Shown piece by piece: positions 15,403 through 23,815 of a stretch of DNA of 33,770 bases; the stretch's first letter is position 1, and each line of letters opens with the position of its first letter. The DNA is taken from positions 4,105-37,874 of the forward strand of contig JAJZXI010000008.1 in NCBI GenBank assembly GCA_021806545.1, written 5' to 3'. Origin of the DNA: Actinomycetes bacterium. Its GTDB lineage: Bacteria; Actinomycetota; Acidimicrobiia; Acidimicrobiales; Acidimicrobiaceae. A program made the translations under genes and the position numbers. The notes beneath the pieces were generated by a model. The model had not been told where the DNA came from, ran no database searches, and saw nothing but the letters and a program-made list of their open reading frames with translations.

Positions 15403-17547
15403 CTACACCAATTTAAGCTTCGCAGCCGAGCTAAAGAACACCCGTTCACCTGCGTCATCAAAGTAAACGACCACCTCACGATCGACCGATCGCTCCCGAA
15501 TCGCTCGCACCTCACCCTCGCCATACCGGGCATGAAACACTCGATCCCCTACTCGATACGGCACAGGGTCAGAGGTGGGGCGCTGAGGAGTCGACCTAGG
15601 GGCCGGGGGAATAAAGCCGGATGACTTCACGCGGATGAGGACATCCTCGGGTAATTCAGTGATGAATCGACTTTCGGGGCTATAAGAAAACTTGCCTTGG
15701 AAGTTTCGCCGCCGGGCCGCCGAGGAGAGCACAAGTCGTTGCTTGGCTCTCGTGACCGCGACGTAGAGTAAACGGCGCTCCTCTTCGACCTGGTCTGGTG
15801 CCGTCAGCGAGCGAATGTGCGGGAAGATTCCGTCTTCGAGCCCGACCACGAAGACAACGGGGAACTCCAACCCCTTTGCCATGTGTACCGTCATGAGCGT
15901 CAAACTCGACTGATCGAGCTCTGCATCGATCGCGCTAAAGAGTGCCGTCTGCTCCAGAAATGCCTCGAGCGAGTCAGCCTCAGCGGCCACCGTCCGCAAC
16001 TCTGCAAGATTCTCCAAACGACCTTCAGCGGTGAGTGGATCCTCTTCGTTCACCATCGCAAGATACTCGGTCTGAGCAATGACCTGATCGAGCACCATGG
16101 GGGCACTCGCCCCCTCGTGGACCAGGGTACGCAACCCTCCAATGAGCTCTACAAAGTGCGCGAGCGCCTTTGCTGCTCTCGCAGAGAGTCCAAGGTCCTG
16201 GGCGCCATACAACTCCAAAGCGTGCAGCATCGTGACGTTGCGAGTCCGAGCAGCGCTTTGGAGCTGCTCCTGGGTGCCGGACCCAATCCCTCGATGTGGC
16301 GTGTTGATAATGCGAGCGAGTGCGACGTCATCGTCAGGATTGACAAGGATGCGCAGATACGCCAGGATATCTCGTATCTCACGACGATCATAGAACCGAA
16401 CCCCACCCACGACGCGGTAGGGGATACCGGCTTTGGACAGCTCCTCTTCGATCACCCGGCTCTGGGCGTTGGTACGGTAGATCACCGCTACGTCGCGCAG
16501 GCTGTGGCCCTCCGCAAGGAACGATAAGAGCTGGTGAACGACGAATTCGGCCTCCGCACGATCATCTTGAGCAGCGAAGTAGAGAGGCTGTTCGCCCTGT
16601 CCCAGCTGTGACCACAACGTCTTATCGTGGCGTCTTGCATTGTGGGTAATCAACGCATTGGCGAGGTCGAGAATTGCGTTGGTGGATCGGTAGTTCTGCT
16701 CGAGGGAGATCGTGCGGGTCGAAGGAAGACGCTGAGAGAATCCGATGATGTTACCAAGGTCCGCTCCGCGAAAGCCGTAGATCGACTGGTCCGAATCGCC
16801 AACTACGAAAATATTGTTCTCTGGCTCCGCCAACAACCCGATGAGTTCGTTCTGAGCTCGATTCGTGTCCTGATACTCGTCGACAAGGAGGTACCTGAAG
16901 CGACGCTGATAGTACTCGCGTACCCCGGAGTGTTCACGGAGACCAAACACCACCGAGTTGACGAGATTATCGAAATCGACGGCATTGCTTTCGATTAGGG
17001 CCGCTTCATAGGCCTCAAAGATGGTAGCGACCAGTCGGCCGTAGGCGCCGCGAGTCTCGACCGCCATCTCCTGGGGCGTCATCAAGTCCGCCTTCGCGCT
17101 ACTGATTCTCGCCATGACTGCCCGTGGGGGAAATCGCTTGGTGTCGAGTTCGAGTGACCGAATCGTCCTCTCAATGAGCCGTCGTGCATCATCAGCGTCA
17201 TAGATAGTAAAACCAGGGCGGAGCCTCCCTAGCTCGGGATGAACCCGTAGGATGCGGCTACACGCTGCGTGGAAGGTCGAGATCCAAAGTGACTGTGACG
17301 CCTCCCATCCAACCAGCTCCTGGACGCGCTCAACCATCTCTCGGGCCGCCTTGTTGGTAAAGGTGATAGCGAGAATCTCGCTCGGCTGAACCCCTTGTTC
17401 AAGAAGATACGCAATCCTGCGGGTCAGAACCCGCGTCTTGCCGGACCCTGCCCCAGCGACCACAAGAACGGGGCCTTTGAAGGTCGAAACAGCCTCAACT
17501 TGTTGTTCGTTCAGCCCTGCGAGGATCTGCCGATCGACCACTGACAC
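15403..17547 (-). CDS. pcrA: ATP-dependent DNA helicase, UvrD/PcrA type
   Basis: Superfamily 1A 3'-to-5' helicase for nucleotide excision repair, replication restart and removal of RecA or stalled polymerase. The 714-residue protein has the Q-motif region LNEQQVEAV, Walker A GAGSGKT near residue 32, VDEYQDTN, VVGDSDQSIYGFRGAD, QNYRST, and the UvrD C-terminal motifs MTVHMAKGLEFPVVFVVGLEDG and LLYVAVTRAKQRL. The last 50 residues (YRVGDRVFHARYGEGEV) form the Tudor-like fold that contacts RNA polymerase in PcrA and UvrD. The GTG start is four bases after the guaA stop, with TGGGAG upstream, so it is in the guaB3-guaA operon. Confidence 0.94.
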   Translation of the reverse strand: MSVVDRQILAGLNEQQVEAVSTFKGPVLVVAGAGSGKTRVLTRRIAYLLEQGVQPSEILAITFTNKAAREMVERVQELVGWEASQSLWISTFHAACSRILRVHPELGRLRPGFTIYDADDARRLIERTIRSLELDTKRFPPRAVMARISSAKADLMTPQEMAVETRGAYGRLVATIFEAYEAALIESNAVDFDNLVNSVVFGLREHSGVREYYQRRFRYLLVDEYQDTNRAQNELIGLLAEPENNIFVVGDSDQSIYGFRGADLGNIIGFSQRLPSTRTISLEQNYRSTNAILDLANALITHNARRHDKTLWSQLGQGEQPLYFAAQDDRAEAEFVVHQLLSFLAEGHSLRDVAVIYRTNAQSRVIEEELSKAGIPYRVVGGVRFYDRREIRDILAYLRILVNPDDDVALARIINTPHRGIGSGTQEQLQSAARTRNVTMLHALELYGAQDLGLSARAAKALAHFVELIGGLRTLVHEGASAPMVLDQVIAQTEYLAMVNEEDPLTAEGRLENLAELRTVAAEADSLEAFLEQTALFSAIDAELDQSSLTLMTVHMAKGLEFPVVFVVGLEDGIFPHIRSLTAPDQVEEERRLLYVAVTRAKQRLVLSSAARRRNFQGKFSYSPESRFITELPEDVLIRVKSSGFIPPAPRSTPQRPTSDPVPYRVGDRVFHARYGEGEVRAIRERSVDREVVVYFDDAGERVFFSSAAKLKLV

Positions 17548-17551
17548 CCGC

Positions 17552-19099
17552 TTACTCCCACTCGATCGTTCCCGGAGGTTTCGAGGTTATGTCATAGACG
17601 ACGCGATTGACGCCATCGACCTCTCCGACAATACGATGCGCAATAGTATCAAGGATCTCATAAGGGATTCGCGCCCAGTCGGCGGTCATCGCATCATCAG
17701 AGTCCACGCAGCGAACGATGATCGGTGCATCGTAAGTACGCTCATCGCCCGAGACACCGACACTGCGCAACGAGGGAGCAAGCACAGCGAAGTACTGCCA
17801 CATCGAGCGCGCCAGACCCGCGCGAACGACCTCCTCACGCACGATCCGGTCAGCTGCACGGACACGACCAACCGCCTCCTCGGTGACCTCACCAACAATA
17901 CGGACCGCAAGACCAGGGCCCGGAAACGGCTGGCGCCACACCATCTCCTCGGGAATACCCAACTCGACACCAATAGCGCGCACCTCATCCTTGAACAGGA
18001 AGCGAAGGGGTTCAACCAACGCGAACGACATATCATCGGGCAGCCCACCGACGTTGTGGTGACTCTTGATGAGTGCTGCAGAACCACTCCCTGACTCGAT
18101 CACATCAGGGTAGAGCGTTCCCTGCACCAGAAAGCCACCCGCATCGATATCCCGGGCCGCCTCCTCGAACGTGCGTATGAAGAGGTTCCCGATAGTCTTG
18201 CGTTTGAGCTCTGGATCGAGCACACCGGCAAGCGAGGAGAGAAACTGCGAAGCAGCGTCGATGACCACCAACTTGATGTGGAACTGTGACGAGAACAGCG
18301 AGACGACCTGGTCCGCCTCGCCTTCGCGCAACAAGCCGGTATCGACAAAGACGCAGGTCAACTGGTCGCCGACCGCCTCATGCGTCAAAACGGCAGCAAC
18401 AGTAGAGTCAACTCCTCCGGAGAGGGCGCACAAAACGTTTCGCTCGCCGACCTGAGAACGAATCTGGGTTATCGACTCCTCAATGATCGAGAAGTTTGTC
18501 CACTTCGGCTCCAGTTTTGCCGCCCGAAATAAAAAATTGTGGAGCACCTCGCGCCCAAACTCTCCGTGGGAGACCTCAGGATGGAACTGCACGCCGTAGC
18601 GACGTTGTTCGGCGTCTTCAAAGCTCGCCACCACGGACTGCTCGGTGGTGGCAGTTACCAACGCACCGGCCGGCGGTGCCATGATCGTGTCTTGATGGCT
18701 CATCCACGATGCAAATGAGTCGGGCAACTCGGCCAGAAGCATGCCGGCTGTCGATGTCTGTCGAATTGCGGTGCGGCCATACTCACCCACCTCCGTACGC
18801 TCGACCCGCCCCCCAAGTGCGAGCGCCATAAGTTGAGCCCCGTAGCAGATGCCTAAGATCGGCAGACCCATCGCAAAGATCTCTGGATCGATCGTTGGAG
18901 CACCGGCAACATAGACCGACTTCGGACCCCCCGAGAGGATAACGGCCCGCGCTCCACGCGCGCGCAGCTCTGCCGCAGTTACCGTGTGCGCGACAATTTC
19001 GGAATAGACGTGAAGCTCTCGGACTCGGCGCGCAATCAGCTGAGCATACTGCGCGCCAAAGTCAACGACAACAACCGGAGACTCACGCGAACTCTCCAC
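17552..19099 (-). CDS. guaA: GMP synthase (glutamine-hydrolysing)
   Basis: Converts XMP to GMP with ATP and glutamine. The 515-residue protein has an N-terminal class I amidotransferase with nucleophile in [11 protein letters not shown] (about residue 85) and the catalytic His-Glu in [13 protein letters not shown] (about 172-174), followed by an ATP-pyrophosphatase domain with [11 protein letters not shown] and a C-terminal dimerisation domain ending in KPPGTIEWE, which is characteristic of GuaA. Both catalytic triad and P-loop appear intact. The GTG start directly follows the TAG of guaB3 with no gap, so the genes are coupled. Length is normal. Confidence 0.97.
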   Translation of the reverse strand: MESSRESPVVVVDFGAQYAQLIARRVRELHVYSEIVAHTVTAAELRARGARAVILSGGPKSVYVAGAPTIDPEIFAMGLPILGICYGAQLMALALGGRVERTEVGEYGRTAIRQTSTAGMLLAELPDSFASWMSHQDTIMAPPAGALVTATTEQSVVASFEDAEQRRYGVQFHPEVSHGEFGREVLHNFLFRAAKLEPKWTNFSIIEESITQIRSQVGERNVLCALSGGVDSTVAAVLTHEAVGDQLTCVFVDTGLLREGEADQVVSLFSSQFHIKLVVIDAASQFLSSLAGVLDPELKRKTIGNLFIRTFEEAARDIDAGGFLVQGTLYPDVIESGSGSAALIKSHHNVGGLPDDMSFALVEPLRFLFKDEVRAIGVELGIPEEMVWRQPFPGPGLAVRIVGEVTEEAVGRVRAADRIVREEVVRAGLARSMWQYFAVLAPSLRSVGVSGDERTYDAPIIVRCVDSDDAMTADWARIPYEILDTIAHRIVGEVDGVNRVVYDITSKPPGTIEWE

Positions 19100-20263
19100 C
19101 TAATGGCCCATGCCGACATGTTGGGCCTGCTGGAGTGCCTTTCCTTCCGTCTGCAACGCGGGAGCCACCATAACCTCGGCCTTCTGGAACTCCTTGATCG
19201 TCTCATAGCCGCACGTAGCCATCGACGTTCGTAGGGCTCCGAAGAGATTCATTCGACCGTCATTTTCGTGGGCTGGACCGACAAGGATCTCCTTGAGCGA
19301 CCCGCGCGTCTCCGTCTTCACGCGCGCCCCACGTGGAAGTGTTGGGTGGAAGGTGGCCATTCCCCAATGGAATCCGCGGCCTGGGGCTTCGTAGGCTGCG
19401 GCCAGAGGGGAGCCCATCATGACCGCATCAGCTCCGACGGCGATCGCCTTGGAGACGTCACCGCCCTTGGACATACCGCCATCGGCGATCACGTGGACAT
19501 ACACTCCGGTCTCGTCGAGGTGACGCATACGCGCTGCCGCTGCATCCGCGATAGCCGTCGCCTGAGGCACCCCAAGCCCCAAGACCGCCCGTGTCGTGCA
19601 GGCGTTGCCAGGTCCAACGCCCACGAGCACCCCGACCGCGCCGGTCCGCATGAGATGAAGCGCCGCTTGGTACGATGCGCAGCCGCCAACGATGACCGGG
19701 ATTTCGAGCTCGCGAATGAACTTCTTGAGATTGAGCGGCTCCTCCGAGCGTGACACATGTTCAGCGGAGACGACCGTTCCTTGAATTACAAGGATATCGA
19801 GCTCACCCGCGAGTATAGCTTTGAGGAGTGGCTGGGTCCGTTGTGGAGTAACCGACGCTGCCACCACGACGCCTGCGGCTTTGATCTGGCGGATGCGCTC
19901 CGTAACCAGTGACTCCTTGACCGGCTCTTGATACACCTCCTGCATACGCGCCGTCGCCTTTTCCGCAGGTAACGAGGCGATCTCGGAGAAGATGGGCTCA
20001 GGATCCTCGTATCGCGTCCAAAGTCCTTCTAGATTGAGCACACCAAGTCCGCCAAGTCGACCGATCTCGATCGCCGTCGCCGGAGAGACCACACCGTCCA
20101 TTGCGGACGCAAGGAATGGAAGCTCAAACCGGAACGCATCGATCTCCCAGGAGATGTCGACATCCTCGGGATCCCGCGTCCTCCGGGACGGCACGATTGC
20201 GATATCATCAAAACCATAGGCACGCCGACCAGACTTGCCGATGCCAATTTCTATCTCAGCCAA
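19100..20263 (-). CDS. guaB3: GuaB3 family IMP dehydrogenase-related protein
   Basis: About 387 residues with an IMPDH/GMP-reductase TIM barrel but without the two CBS domains of GuaB. Family features visible are LPFLASAMDGVVSP near the N-terminus, the catalytic-loop cysteine in GVGPGNACTTRAVLG, and VIADGGMSKGGDVSKAIAVGADAVMMGSPLA, the phosphate-binding segment. This is the actinobacterial GuaB3 group (Mycobacterium Rv3410c-like); its activity has been unclear, but the group is associated with GMP synthesis genes, as here. The frame is open to 20317, but a TTG at 20263 has GGAGGAA about five bases upstream and starts the usual AEIEIGIGKSGRRAYG. First gene of guaB3-guaA-pcrA. Confidence 0.9.
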   Translation of the reverse strand: MAEIEIGIGKSGRRAYGFDDIAIVPSRRTRDPEDVDISWEIDAFRFELPFLASAMDGVVSPATAIEIGRLGGLGVLNLEGLWTRYEDPEPIFSEIASLPAEKATARMQEVYQEPVKESLVTERIRQIKAAGVVVAASVTPQRTQPLLKAILAGELDILVIQGTVVSAEHVSRSEEPLNLKKFIRELEIPVIVGGCASYQAALHLMRTGAVGVLVGVGPGNACTTRAVLGLGVPQATAIADAAAARMRHLDETGVYVHVIADGGMSKGGDVSKAIAVGADAVMMGSPLAAAYEAPGRGFHWGMATFHPTLPRGARVKTETRGSLKEILVGPAHENDGRMNLFGALRTSMATCGYETIKEFQKAEVMVAPALQTEGKALQQAQHVGMGH

Positions 20264-20559
20264 AACTTCCTCCAATCGACCGACGAACACGCAACTCCAA
20301 CGCCCTTGACCTTCCATCTTGCCACGGAAACCAGCCGTTCGACCCTGTAGTCTTAACCGCTGGCCACCCTACCAACAGGCGTCACTCCTGCTCGTGGGTA
20401 CTCTCATTCGCTACCCGCCTCAAGAGAATGGCACCCACGCTCACGCTTTGACCACCAGGAACCCTAATTCCAACCCTTGATGACTCCATCGAACTGCGCA
20501 CCAAACTCAACCGTTAGAATCCTTAAGTCTAGTTGCTGCGACCTGCATGGAGGTTCCAC
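20264..20559. other. Divergent intergenic region guaB3 / lipoprotein
   Basis: 296 bases that must contain the promoters of guaB3-guaA-pcrA (minus) and of the fluoride-export operon (plus). A TAGAAT at 20515-20520, about 40 bases before the lipoprotein start, is a possible plus-strand -10 with a poor -35. A TGATGACTCC at 20479-20488 recalls the 3' part of the crcB (fluoride) riboswitch, but the paired 5' elements are not found, so no riboswitch is called. Confidence 0.4.
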
Positions 20560-21513
20560 GTGCCAACCCATAACAGAGGACGTGTTCTGGGTGCGCTCGT
20601 TCCGATAGTTGCGGTTGCACTTGCCGCCTGTGGGACAACGACCGCTAAGGTGTCGAGCACGCCCGTAACACCCAATAAGACCACGACAGCGCTCCGCCCG
20701 GTGTCGCTCAACGGCGTCACACTCACGGCCCTGGTCGCTACCCCGCTTGAGACCACCTTCAGCGGCGCACTCGTCAACCTCGCACACCTCTATCCCCACC
20801 TCAAGGTAGCCGTGACTGCCAGCACGGCGACCAGCATGGATCTTGCGAGTCTCGAACACTCGGCTGATCTCCGGCTGTTCTCGGTCAACCCGGGACGCAC
20901 GCTCATTGCACAGATTGGAGGGGTCGAATCTGTCCCGATTGGCACCAGTACGCTCTACGTGTCGGCCGACCTTGCGACCTCTCGACCCATCACCTTGACC
21001 AGTGCGATACTCATCGGCATTATCGAGGGCTCGATCACGAACTGGAACAACTCGCTCATCGCGACTGCCAACCCGAGGGTCATTCTTCCCAACCTTGCCA
21101 TCACAATGAACCCCCTCTCGCACTCGGGTCAGCGAGCCGCAATTATCACTCACAAGCTTGCGGTGCTCCCTGCCAACTTCGGTGCGGCATACTCAAACCA
21201 CTGCGCGACGACACCCGGTTGCATCGATTTCAGCCTCAATGCCCCTTCGCTGCCGCTACCAATCGATAGCCTCGGCGGGCATCCCAACCTTCCCTCGAGT
21301 AACCTGTACCCCTTGGTGACCAGTCAGCTCGCCGTTATCACCATCGATTCCGCCCATCCGCGCCGGGAGGCGGCCGCCGTCCGACTGGCTGAGTTGCTCG
21401 TCGAGGACTCCAATCTGCCTGCCAGTACACGCACCAGCGAACTCACGAACCTTCGTGCGTTGCAGGATCGGCTCGCGCTCACCTACTACGCCAGCGACCC
21501 AGCGGCCACATGA
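20560..21513 (+). CDS. PstS-like periplasmic-binding lipoprotein
   Basis: A 317-residue exported lipoprotein. The signal peptide ends in VALAACG, a lipobox with the lipidated cysteine at residue 24, followed by a Thr/Ser-rich linker. The rest resembles phosphate-binding proteins of the PstS/PBP-like type: a first lobe of LTALVATPLETTFSG type, and the hinge segment ILIGIIEGSITNWNN, which matches the PstS pattern of G-x-I-x-x-W-(N/D), followed by SHSGQRAAIITHKL in the place of the PstS SGTxxxF segment. It is strongly diverged. GTG 20560 has GGAGG six bases upstream. The stop overlaps the crcB start (ATGA), so the two are translationally coupled. Ligand unknown; phosphate or another oxyanion are possibilities. 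Confidence 0.7.
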   Translation: MPTHNRGRVLGALVPIVAVALAACGTTTAKVSSTPVTPNKTTTALRPVSLNGVTLTALVATPLETTFSGALVNLAHLYPHLKVAVTASTATSMDLASLEHSADLRLFSVNPGRTLIAQIGGVESVPIGTSTLYVSADLATSRPITLTSAILIGIIEGSITNWNNSLIATANPRVILPNLAITMNPLSHSGQRAAIITHKLAVLPANFGAAYSNHCATTPGCIDFSLNAPSLPLPIDSLGGHPNLPSSNLYPLVTSQLAVITIDSAHPRREAAAVRLAELLVEDSNLPASTRTSELTNLRALQDRLALTYYASDPAAT

Positions 21514-21920
21514 GAGCCGCGGTGACCCGATTCGGACCAATTGCAGTCGGTGGCGCACTCGGCACGCTCCTGCGCTATTGGCTTGAACTCCAGCTCGGGA
21601 GCGCTGTGGGTTTCCCCTTAGGGATCTTCGTTGCCAATGTCACGGGGGCCTTCATCATCGGAGTGACGCTCACGTTGTTACCCATTGCATCGTCACGATC
21701 CGGACCTTTGCTGCGCCTGTTTCTTGCGACGGGCTTCTGCGGTGGACTGACAACGCTTTCAACCTTGGCGGTTGCGATTGCCACCGCGCTCATGAAGCTG
21801 GGTATCGGGGCCGCACTTTGGTATGCTGGTGCTACGATAGCCGCAGGGGTCGTGGCAGCAATAGCCGGACGTGGAGCTGGTCGTGTCTGGTATCGCATTC
21901 GCCGATCCCCAGCCTGCTAG
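21510..21920 (+). CDS. crcB: CrcB/Fluc fluoride channel subunit 1
   Basis: A 136-residue protein with four transmembrane helices and the family landmarks GGALGTLLRYWLE, the pore asparagine in FPLGIFVANVTGAF, and GFCGGLTTLSTLA. Fluc channels expel toxic fluoride as dual-topology dimers. In most of the family the last motif reads TTFS; here the phenylalanine of the Phe box is leucine, so this subunit may be partially degenerate and need its partner at 22254. Translation is coupled to the lipoprotein upstream. Basic residues occur at the C-terminus (GRVWYRIRRSPAC). Confidence 0.9.
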   Translation: MRAAVTRFGPIAVGGALGTLLRYWLELQLGSAVGFPLGIFVANVTGAFIIGVTLTLLPIASSRSGPLLRLFLATGFCGGLTTLSTLAVAIATALMKLGIGAALWYAGATIAAGVVAAIAGRGAGRVWYRIRRSPAC

Positions 21921-21929
21921 CCAGGAGGG

Positions 21930-22250
21930 ATGGAGTTGGACTACGAAATTCTTGTGATCTTCGTCAATGAGTCCGATCGGATTCATCACCACTCGGCCGT
22001 CGATTATATCATCCGACAGGCCTTGACAGCCGAACTCGCAGGAGCATCGGCGTTTCGTGCAATCGATGGCTTCGGCATCCATCATCGCATGCATCGCCAA
22101 ACCCTGCTCTCGATGACCGATGACGAGGGTGTGGCGGTCGTGATCTGCGATACCACGGAAAAGCTTGATCGCTTCCTTGCCTCGCTCGCCGACGCAGGCG
22201 TCACCGGTGCGACCCTGCGGCTTCCTGCTACCGCGGGGCACCTCGGCTAA
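21930..22250 (+). CDS. DUF190 protein (PII-like fold)
   Basis: A 106-residue soluble protein of the DUF190 family, recognised by YEILVIFVNESDRIHHHSAVDYIIRQALTAELAGASAFRAIDGFG and a C-terminal VAVVICDTTEKLDRFL. The family has a PII-like ferredoxin fold and is commonly encoded beside crcB; a regulatory role has been proposed from this association but the function is not established. The ATG at 21930 is only one base from the AGGAGG sequence; a TTG at 21936 with better spacing, giving MDYEILV, may be the real start. It lies between the two crcB genes, nine bases after the first and three bases before the second. Confidence 0.9.
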   Translation: MELDYEILVIFVNESDRIHHHSAVDYIIRQALTAELAGASAFRAIDGFGIHHRMHRQTLLSMTDDEGVAVVICDTTEKLDRFLASLADAGVTGATLRLPATAGHLG

Positions 22251-22253
22251 GGG

Positions 22254-22616
22254 ATGATCTGGCTCCTCGTCGCGATCTTCGGTGCACTTGGTGCCGTCAC
22301 TCGGTATGTCCTCGATCGACTCATCATGAGCCGCCTCGCAACCGACTTTCCAATTGGCACGCTTGTCATCAACCTGAGCGGCGCGCTCGCCCTCGGGATC
22401 GTCATAGGGCTGGCGACTCGTCACGTCATCGCCACGGATGTCGTGGTCGCCATCGGCGATGGTTTCATAGGAGCATACACCACGTTTTCGACACTCACCT
22501 TTGAGACGCTCTCACTCGTCTCGTCAGGCTCGCTCACCTTCGGCGGTCTGAACATGTTCGGCACGGTTATCGCCGCCTCCGGACTTGCCTATTTAGGCAT
22601 CCACCTTGCGCACTAG
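22254..22616 (+). CDS. crcB: CrcB/Fluc fluoride channel subunit 2
   Basis: A 120-residue four-helix protein with GALGAVTRYVLDR, the pore asparagine in FPIGTLVINLSGAL, and GFIGAYTTFSTLTFE. Unlike the first subunit it keeps the TTFS Phe-box motif. Paired crcB genes encode single-topology subunits that assemble as heterodimers in known systems, so these two probably form one channel. It follows DUF190 by three bases with a weak ribosome-binding site, suggesting coupled translation. It ends the operon. Confidence 0.92.
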   Translation: MIWLLVAIFGALGAVTRYVLDRLIMSRLATDFPIGTLVINLSGALALGIVIGLATRHVIATDVVVAIGDGFIGAYTTFSTLTFETLSLVSSGSLTFGGLNMFGTVIAASGLAYLGIHLAH

Positions 22617-22976
22617 ACGGGCCACGGATAAGAGCACGAACCTTGCAGGCGCGTGGAAAGCGACGTCCCGAGGTCCCAAAGGCTCGCCACTGAACGTCAT
22701 GCGGGCACCTGAGAACCCGATCTGCCCGGTTCGGGCCGATCGAGATCGGCACCAAGGTTCAAGGCGAGAGGGAATAGTACCCGCGCCGTAAGTCAGCAGT
22801 AACGCGACAGATCACTCCCTGGTGCAAGATTCCGCCAATCTCCGACGAAGGTGCCCGTGTCAGCCATGCGCTGGTTGCGTCCGAACCGGCACAGGCACAG
22901 AATCATCCGCGGCGAAGCCCCTGGTCACGCCTTAGTCCTCCATTAGACTGCCATGCAATACGTGGAGGAGACCACC
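22617..22976. other. Gap with several dyads after the crcB operon
   Basis: 360 bases without a credible gene. It holds the palindrome GCCGATC-GA-GATCGGC (22735-22750), an overlapping CCCGA/TCGGG dyad just before it, and the short inverted pair GAACCTTG / CAAGGTTC about 105 bases apart. These may contain the operon terminator and the promoter of the thioesterase gene; none is followed by a T-run. Confidence 0.45.
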
Positions 22977-23810
22977 ATGCCACCTGATCATAATGGAGCG
23001 ACTGGGCACAGCGGAGTAGAGCCCTCCTCATCCGGCGGTGATAGCTACTTCTTCCAGCTCGACAACCATCGCTTTCGACCGCTCCGGCCGAGCCAGGGTC
23101 CATGGAGTCCCGAGGCCTGCCACGGTGGCCCTCCATCAGCGCTCGCCATCCACGAACTCGAACAACACATGTCCAGCGATACGTACCGACTTGCCCAAGT
23201 ACACATCGACTTCTATGGCGAGGTCCCGCTCACTCCCTTGACGTTCGCCACGAACACACTTCGCCCAGGTAAGCGTATCCAGCTCCTCGAGACGACTGCG
23301 CGTACCGACGATAACCGGGTTGTCATTGCGGGTCGCGGTTGGTATCTGGCCGTCGCCCCCGGTCGAGGTCCCCGGGTCGAGCAGCCATTGACCATCCCTG
23401 GCTTCGAGGCTGGCCACGCAGACAGCGCCATCACCTCCTTCCCCTACGGCGCATCGATTGACTGGTCCTTTCTCGAAGGAGGCTTCTCCGAACCCGGCCC
23501 TGCAACTGTATGGGCACGGCCCAAGCTGAGCCTGATCAATCACACTCCCCTGGCACCGACCGAGGCGGCTCTGCTGGTCGCTGACTCGGCGAACGGCATT
23601 AGCTCCGAGTTGGACTTTGCCGCCTTTCTCTTTCTGCCAACGGTCGTAGAGGTGGTGTTCCGCTCCGCGCCTACGACGACCGAGATCGGACTCTCCGCGC
23701 GAACCACCATCGACCCAGAGGGTGTGGGGGTTACTCGGGGTACCCTCTTTGACCGCAACCACAGCTACGGGCACCTCCTCCAGACCCTCTACATCGAGAG
23801 ACGCGTCTGA
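22977..23810 (+). CDS. Acyl-CoA thioesterase-like double hot-dog protein
   Basis: A 277-residue protein resembling the 4HBT_3/TesB-like acyl-CoA thioesterases with two fused hot-dog domains. The first domain contains the typical PEACHGGPPSALAIHELEQ segment and a VHIDFYGEVPLTPLTF strand region; the second carries LIADSANGISSELDF-like residues (LLVADSANGISSELDF) and SLINHTPLAPTEAALLVADSANG. Substrate is probably an acyl-CoA, not further specified. The frame is open from 22953, but ATG 22977 has a GGAGGAG ribosome-binding sequence seven bases upstream, so I use it. It is convergent with the NUDIX gene, five bases apart, and preceded by the dyad-rich gap. Confidence 0.78.
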   Translation: MPPDHNGATGHSGVEPSSSGGDSYFFQLDNHRFRPLRPSQGPWSPEACHGGPPSALAIHELEQHMSSDTYRLAQVHIDFYGEVPLTPLTFATNTLRPGKRIQLLETTARTDDNRVVIAGRGWYLAVAPGRGPRVEQPLTIPGFEAGHADSAITSFPYGASIDWSFLEGGFSEPGPATVWARPKLSLINHTPLAPTEAALLVADSANGISSELDFAAFLFLPTVVEVVFRSAPTTTEIGLSARTTIDPEGVGVTRGTLFDRNHSYGHLLQTLYIERRV

Positions 23811-23815
23811 GTCGG

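Noticed and set aside
20420-20500. Possible fluoride (crcB) riboswitch ahead of the fluoride operon
   Set aside because: TGATGACTCC at 20479 resembles its 3' conserved part, but the paired GGxGATG... and AAC-GCC elements are missing upstream, so the pseudoknot cannot be drawn.
20464-21153. Minus-strand frame of 229 codons opposite the lipoprotein
   Set aside because: Arg/Gly/Glu-rich shadow of a gene with a clear lipobox and ribosome-binding site.
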